IMG/VR virus record: IMGVR_UViG_3300031688_000105
Coordinates: 1-27,412 of that record
Source of the DNA: a virus
Strand: one strand, 5' to 3'
Length of the DNA stretch: 27,412 nt
The position numbers and the translations under genes are program-made. The notes below the pieces were generated by a model, which saw nothing but the letters and a program-made list of their open reading frames with translations, searched no databases and had not been told where the DNA came from. The first letter of the stretch is position 1, and each line of letters opens with the position of its first letter. Shown piece by piece: positions 24,151-27,412 of the stretch.

Positions 24151-26382
24151 TTATTTTATTATCTCACTCATTGATCCGCCATTTTTATACTTTGCAAATC
24201 CAAAATCAATTTTTCTTGTTATTCTTTGTGCATTAGGTCTATACATATGTTTTCTACAAGCCATTATAGCTAAACCGCTACTTATTGAAGCATCATAAGC
24301 TGTTCTTTTTGATATATCAAATTTAGCCCAATCTTCTAATGTTCTTTGAAAAAACATATTACCATGACTTTCTTCATTACTACCTACATATTCTTCTATG
24401 TAAGATTCTATAGCCGCAGCATGTGCTTGTTTTATGTCTTCAGATGTATTAGGTATGCCACCTAATTCTACTTCTGTTTTTGATAAATTACCAAGAAGTT
24501 TATCTGGTCTATTCATAGACATACCTCTGTAACCTCTTCTTTTAAAATGATATAATAATCTTGGTTTATTATTTTCAGCTAGTATTGGCATTCCATAAAA
24601 TATACAAGCCATTAAAACTTCTTCAAAAAATATTTCAGCAGTTTGTGGTCTAGCAACATATTCTAAAAAAAACTTGCTATTAGGAACATCATTTATCATT
24701 GAAAACGTTGTTAACCCGTGCAATGCTCCATTTGATCCGCCACCGCCTACTGTACCTGATATATCATAAGAATCACAGCCAAAAGCGCCTAATCCATCAT
24801 TACCAGGATATTTAATACCATTTTTATTTATAACATTATTTTGTAATTCATCTGGTGGTATCCAAGATACCTTAAATCTACCATTAGCAGTAGGTACCCA
24901 AATAACCTTTGTGTCTTTTATTCCATTTTTCCAAGCAAATGTTCCTCGAATAACATAACCCTTAATGGTCATCTCTTCGTTAAAATCAATTTGTTGATAT
25001 ATTTTTGTTAGATTAAATAACGAATTAATTGTTTCATCTCTAAACGCATGTTTTTCTGATCTTGGAAATTGTCTGTAATACTCATTTAAAGCATCACTAT
25101 CGTTTTTTAAACCATCAACCTCATTGTCCCAGTGTTCAATAACGCCCGAATAGATTTTTTCGCCATCAATTCCTTCAACCTCATTTGATGGAGTTTCGAA
25201 GACAGGATAGCCGAACTTATCAATAAATCCTTCGTAACCCCATTCCATAGGCAAGAACAAAGAATATAATCCACTTGAAGTCTGGCCATTTTTATTTCTA
25301 TTGTTGACATCTGAATTGTAATATAATTTTTTAAAATTATCTCCTCCTTTTGCTAAAGCATTAGAAGTAGATCCCATCATACATTTTCCAACTATTTTTG
25401 ATCCGAGCCTGAGGCAGGTTTTCGTGACCCTCCAGTTGTTGAGGATATTGTCGGGCCTCTCCCATTTACCCGATTCGTCGTGAACGAGGAGTTGTAATTT
25501 CTCCCCATCGTACGAGTTGTCTCCTGTGTTCTTCCAATCGATTGTTGTATCGAGCCCTTCTCCAAGTTTTTCTTCTTGATTGGTTTTCTGTAAGGAATTT
25601 CTGGTAAGTCTTCTTGATGGTATTTTATAGGATAATTCTGTTTTGGGACGTTCCATACCGTCCTGTATTGGTTTGAAAAAGAATGGATAGTTGATGCTAA
25701 TGGGTACAACTTTGTCTGTGAACATTTTTTTAGCATCTGCTCCACTCTTAGATAAGATCCCAAACCTAGAGTCTTTTGAAGTTGTAGCTTGGTTAACGGA
25801 TTCAGATGATGCCATGAAAGAAAATCCAGACCTTCTGTTCTTAAGGTAGCACATCCCATAAGACCTCTTGTCAGCCTTGCATGCCTCCCAAAAGTAGTAA
25901 AATATTCTGTTTGCCTGCCTGAAATCAGGCGATCCAACGTCGATCTTTGTCCAAGTGAGATATACATAGTGCGATCCTGTAATGTAGTTCGCGGAACCGT
26001 TGCACATGAACCAATAACCATCGTTACGATAATTAAATTCAGCATCAATATATGGGTAATATTGTTCTTTATCTTTTTCATTAACTTCCTTAAAATCATA
26101 AATAGTTTTTATTTTAATTAAAGAATTAGGTTTATTACGAATTTTAAAATATTGATTTTCTACTTTTAAATCTTCTCCATTTACTTTTTCTGGAGTTTTA
26201 GGTATAGCTACCTTAAGACCTTGTATTTCATATATATCACCTATAGTTCCATCTTTACTTATAACAACACAATCTAAATCTTGATTATATCCATAAGCAA
26301 ATTTCTTATATCTGTTTAAATTCTTTACTTTTTTATCTAATAAATGATCAGTAAGAACTTTATATAACGTTTGTTTATACAT
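24151..26382 (-). CDS. terL: Terminase large subunit (packaging ATPase-nuclease)
   Basis: A 743-aa protein. The ATPase half shows a Walker A-type loop KNRRSGFSF (K181-F189; K-x-R-R-x-G-x-S, a known terminase variant), Walker B LLVHDES with D302 and catalytic E303, and the coupling motif MMGSTSN (G337-N341). The C-terminal RNase H-like nuclease shows FGCDSYDISG (D537, D540), FEEVLMACIFYGMPILAENN as the second acidic region, and TAYDASISSG (D697). It cuts concatemeric DNA and drives it through the portal. It is longer than many TerL proteins because of a ~110-residue N-terminal extension, similar to crAss-like terminases. Its start overlaps the stop of the 81-aa gene by one base (TAATG). The DNA for residues ~115-331 has strikingly higher GC than the rest of the gene. 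Confidence 0.93.
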   Translation of the reverse strand: MYKQTLYKVLTDHLLDKKVKNLNRYKKFAYGYNQDLDCVVISKDGTIGDIYEIQGLKVAIPKTPEKVNGEDLKVENQYFKIRNKPNSLIKIKTIYDFKEVNEKDKEQYYPYIDAEFNYRNDGYWFMCNGSANYITGSHYVYLTWTKIDVGSPDFRQANRIFYYFWEACKADKRSYGMCYLKNRRSGFSFMASSESVNQATTSKDSRFGILSKSGADAKKMFTDKVVPISINYPFFFKPIQDGMERPKTELSYKIPSRRLTRNSLQKTNQEEKLGEGLDTTIDWKNTGDNSYDGEKLQLLVHDESGKWERPDNILNNWRVTKTCLRLGSKIVGKCMMGSTSNALAKGGDNFKKLYYNSDVNNRNKNGQTSSGLYSLFLPMEWGYEGFIDKFGYPVFETPSNEVEGIDGEKIYSGVIEHWDNEVDGLKNDSDALNEYYRQFPRSEKHAFRDETINSLFNLTKIYQQIDFNEEMTIKGYVIRGTFAWKNGIKDTKVIWVPTANGRFKVSWIPPDELQNNVINKNGIKYPGNDGLGAFGCDSYDISGTVGGGGSNGALHGLTTFSMINDVPNSKFFLEYVARPQTAEIFFEEVLMACIFYGMPILAENNKPRLLYHFKRRGYRGMSMNRPDKLLGNLSKTEVELGGIPNTSEDIKQAHAAAIESYIEEYVGSNEESHGNMFFQRTLEDWAKFDISKRTAYDASISSGLAIMACRKHMYRPNAQRITRKIDFGFAKYKNGGSMSEIIK
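25380..26040 (-). other. High-GC tract inside terL
   Basis: By hand count, eleven consecutive 60-base lines from 25381 to 26040 average about 41% G+C, with peaks of 45-50% at 25381-25560. The flanking line 26101-26160 has about 15% and 26041-26100 about 23%. The tract covers residues ~115-331 (Walker A, Walker B) and uses codons such as CTC, GAC, CAC and AAC that are rare elsewhere in the window. Smaller GC peaks at 25081-25260 may belong to it. Confidence 0.75.
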
Positions 26383-26627
26383 TATTTTATTCTGTTTTCA
26401 ACACCAAAAAAAGCTTCTTTGTTTTCTTTAATATCTTTCGCACCTGAAAGTTCTTCTATTTTTTCTATTATCTTTAAAGAATCTTCTATAGCAACCCATT
26501 TGGCTTGAGCTGCTGTCTTTGCTTTTTCAGGATCTAGTTCAACTAAATCAATATTTTGTCTTATAACTTTTTCTAATTCAACTAATGCAACTTCAGATGC
26601 TTTAACTACTCTTTCTCTTCGATCCAT
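26382..26627 (-). CDS. Small helical protein upstream of TerL (candidate small terminase subunit)
   Basis: An 81-aa, almost fully helical and charged protein. The core DPEKAKTAAQAKWVAIEDSL (32-51) followed by KIIEKIEELSG is a pattern I recall directly upstream of terL in Bacteroidota phages. Its start lies 26 bp inside the end of the 192-aa gene in another frame, and its stop overlaps the terL start by one base, so translation of the three is coupled. A small terminase subunit that recognises DNA and feeds TerL is the natural reading, but no helix-turn-helix is obvious and the protein is short for TerS, so the role is tentative. Confidence 0.7.
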   Translation of the reverse strand: MDRRERVVKASEVALVELEKVIRQNIDLVELDPEKAKTAAQAKWVAIEDSLKIIEKIEELSGAKDIKENKEAFFGVENRIK

Positions 26628-27180
26628 AATTAATTGTTATTTGATTTGATAAAATTCTATAAAGTTTTTGGCCGTCTATATTAAATTCATATTCTGAGTT
26701 TGGCGTAAACCCCACTACGTCTCCAGGGAACATACCTAAAGAACTTAATATGTCATTGCTATATGTAAGTATGCCTTTTAAGTTTTCGTCTGTTTTAAGC
26801 GCCCATTCGTCATCTTTATAAATAGGTTTAACAAAACAATATTCAGGTAAACAATTCCATCCATCTTTATTTTTATAAGCAAAAACTTGATCAGGCATAA
26901 CTGAATACATGTTTTCATCTAAATAACTAGCTGAATTTCTTTCTTCTCTATGGGCATCAAACCATCTTCTAAAAACATTGTGATGTAGTATAACTTCATC
27001 ACCTTCTTTTATCAATGATTGTCCCGAAATAGGGCAACTAACAACAGTACCGATACGGTTAACAAAAATATGGTCACGTTCTGTAATTTCAGTATTAACA
27101 ATTAATTCTTTTTCGTCGATTTTAATCGCATTATTATAGCGATTTTCAGTAGATATGATATAATTAAAAAGTGCTTGCAT
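26602..27180 (-). CDS. GroES-fold-like protein ahead of the terminase genes
   Basis: A 192-aa protein that shows two GroES-like beta-barrel signatures in tandem. The first is VNRIGTVVSCP...IKEGDEVILHHNVFRRW (40-73) with YSVMPDQVFAYK after it. The second is CFVKPI...KGILTYSND...PGDVVGFTPNSEYEF then IDGQKLYRIL (115-177). In GroES the equivalent elements are the VLVKR strand, the G-x-V strand, the VKxGDxVLF turn and the final YLILRE strand. It is longer than a normal co-chaperonin (~95 aa), consistent with a duplication. I recall such proteins in marine Bacteroidota phages. Possible roles are a co-chaperonin for capsid folding with host GroEL, or a structural barrel. No chaperonin partner is in the window. 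Its ATG overlaps the preceding stop (TAATG). Confidence 0.7.
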   Translation of the reverse strand: MQALFNYIISTENRYNNAIKIDEKELIVNTEITERDHIFVNRIGTVVSCPISGQSLIKEGDEVILHHNVFRRWFDAHREERNSASYLDENMYSVMPDQVFAYKNKDGWNCLPEYCFVKPIYKDDEWALKTDENLKGILTYSNDILSSLGMFPGDVVGFTPNSEYEFNIDGQKLYRILSNQITINYGSKRKSS

Positions 27181-27401
27181 TAATAATCTAAATTATATTC
27201 AACAGATACCGCCATGTTAGAATTAAAGTGCTTCCACGGTAGTATCTCTTTGTTTTTAGTTATAAATATTTTATATGATCCTTCGTCTTCTAGTATGTCA
27301 GAAATTTTATGTCCACCATATACTTCTTGACCTACTGCGTAATGCATTGCTTCGTTCTTATAATCAGAACCAATACTTATTTTTCTTATTAACTTTGCCA
27401 T
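27180..27401 (-). CDS. Small conserved-looking phage protein, function unknown
   Basis: A 73-aa protein and the first complete gene of the minus-strand block in this window. It reads as mostly beta: LIRKISIGSDYKNEAMHYAV, GQEVYGGHKISDIL, YKIFITKNKEILPWKHFN. I recall short proteins of this style (GSDYK...NxMxxxxGQ...WKxFNxNMxxxxEY) next to terminase genes of related phages, but no function is known to me. The start ATG follows AATTAAATTAA with no Shine-Dalgarno sequence; only 11 bases remain to the window edge, so a promoter cannot be judged. Confidence 0.7.
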   Translation of the reverse strand: MAKLIRKISIGSDYKNEAMHYAVGQEVYGGHKISDILEDEGSYKIFITKNKEILPWKHFNSNMAVSVEYNLDY

Positions 27402-27412
27402 TTAATTTAATT

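Noticed and set aside
25392-26099. A 235-codon open frame on the minus strand inside terL, starting with a lipoprotein-like signal (VIGSC)
   Set aside because: It overlaps the ATPase core in another frame and coincides with the high-GC tract, where stop codons are rare by composition. The remainder of the translation is low-quality (many R, T, Q, S, no domain), so the signal-like start is probably chance.
1-27412. CRISPR array, diversity-generating retroelement, insertion sequence, tRNA, integrase or attachment site
   Set aside because: No spaced direct repeats, reverse transcriptase, transposase, cloverleaf or recombinase was seen on either strand by reading; the only repeats are in-frame protein repeats.

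Overview
The window is one almost complete late (structural) gene module of a tailed double-stranded DNA phage with a podovirus-like, short-tailed gene content. It is AT-rich. Seventeen genes are read from the minus strand, from about 27.4 kb down to 0.27 kb. They are tightly packed, with 1-bp TAATG overlaps, short gaps, and no non-coding stretch over 65 bases. One small plus-strand gene at the far left converges on the block across a bidirectional terminator. The most likely host is a Bacteroidota bacterium. None of the eighteen starts has a visible Shine-Dalgarno sequence; the leaders are A/T-rich, as is usual for Bacteroidota. The large tail protein also ends in a BACON-like domain. The portal, ring-protein and tail-protein styles resemble crAss-like and marine flavobacterial phages as I recall them. 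That placement is an inference, not a search result.

Right part (27.4-18.8 kb, in order of transcription): a 73-aa unknown; a 192-aa protein that looks like a GroES-type fold; an 81-aa helical protein just ahead of the terminase (possible small terminase subunit); the large terminase TerL (743 aa); portal (821 aa, with a long C-terminal coiled coil); an acidic scaffold-like protein (415 aa); and the major capsid protein (520 aa). A UUCG-capped hairpin follows the capsid gene. A second, 10-bp hairpin follows the next gene (254 aa, unknown), so that gene is bracketed by RNA structures.

Middle (17.9-11.5 kb): two connector or ring-type proteins (238 and 311 aa); a 1356-aa tail stabilization or muzzle-like protein with an N-terminal propeller-type region, beta-sandwich regions and a C-terminal BACON-like domain; a 79-aa unknown; and a 147-aa GNAT-fold-like protein.

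Left part (11.5-0.27 kb): a Q/N/A-rich protein of 437 aa with thirteen 11-residue repeats, a 462-aa helical protein, a giant 2459-aa protein and a 361-aa basic, disordered protein. The order GNAT-like protein, then three internal-type proteins of rising size, parallels T7 genes 13-14-15-16. I infer that these form the ejection machinery delivered with the genome. The giant protein carries two separate HExxH zinc-peptidase motifs, a stretch that aligns with sigma-70 region 2, and a hydrophobic C-terminal region. This makes it the most interesting object here.

Together the genes would package DNA (TerS-like protein and TerL through the portal), build the head (scaffold, capsid), close it with connectors, add the tail and adhesin, and load ejection proteins. 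No replication, lysogeny, RNA-polymerase, tRNA, CRISPR or insertion-sequence feature is visible. The main DNA-level oddity is a tract of markedly higher GC inside the ATPase half of the terminase gene.
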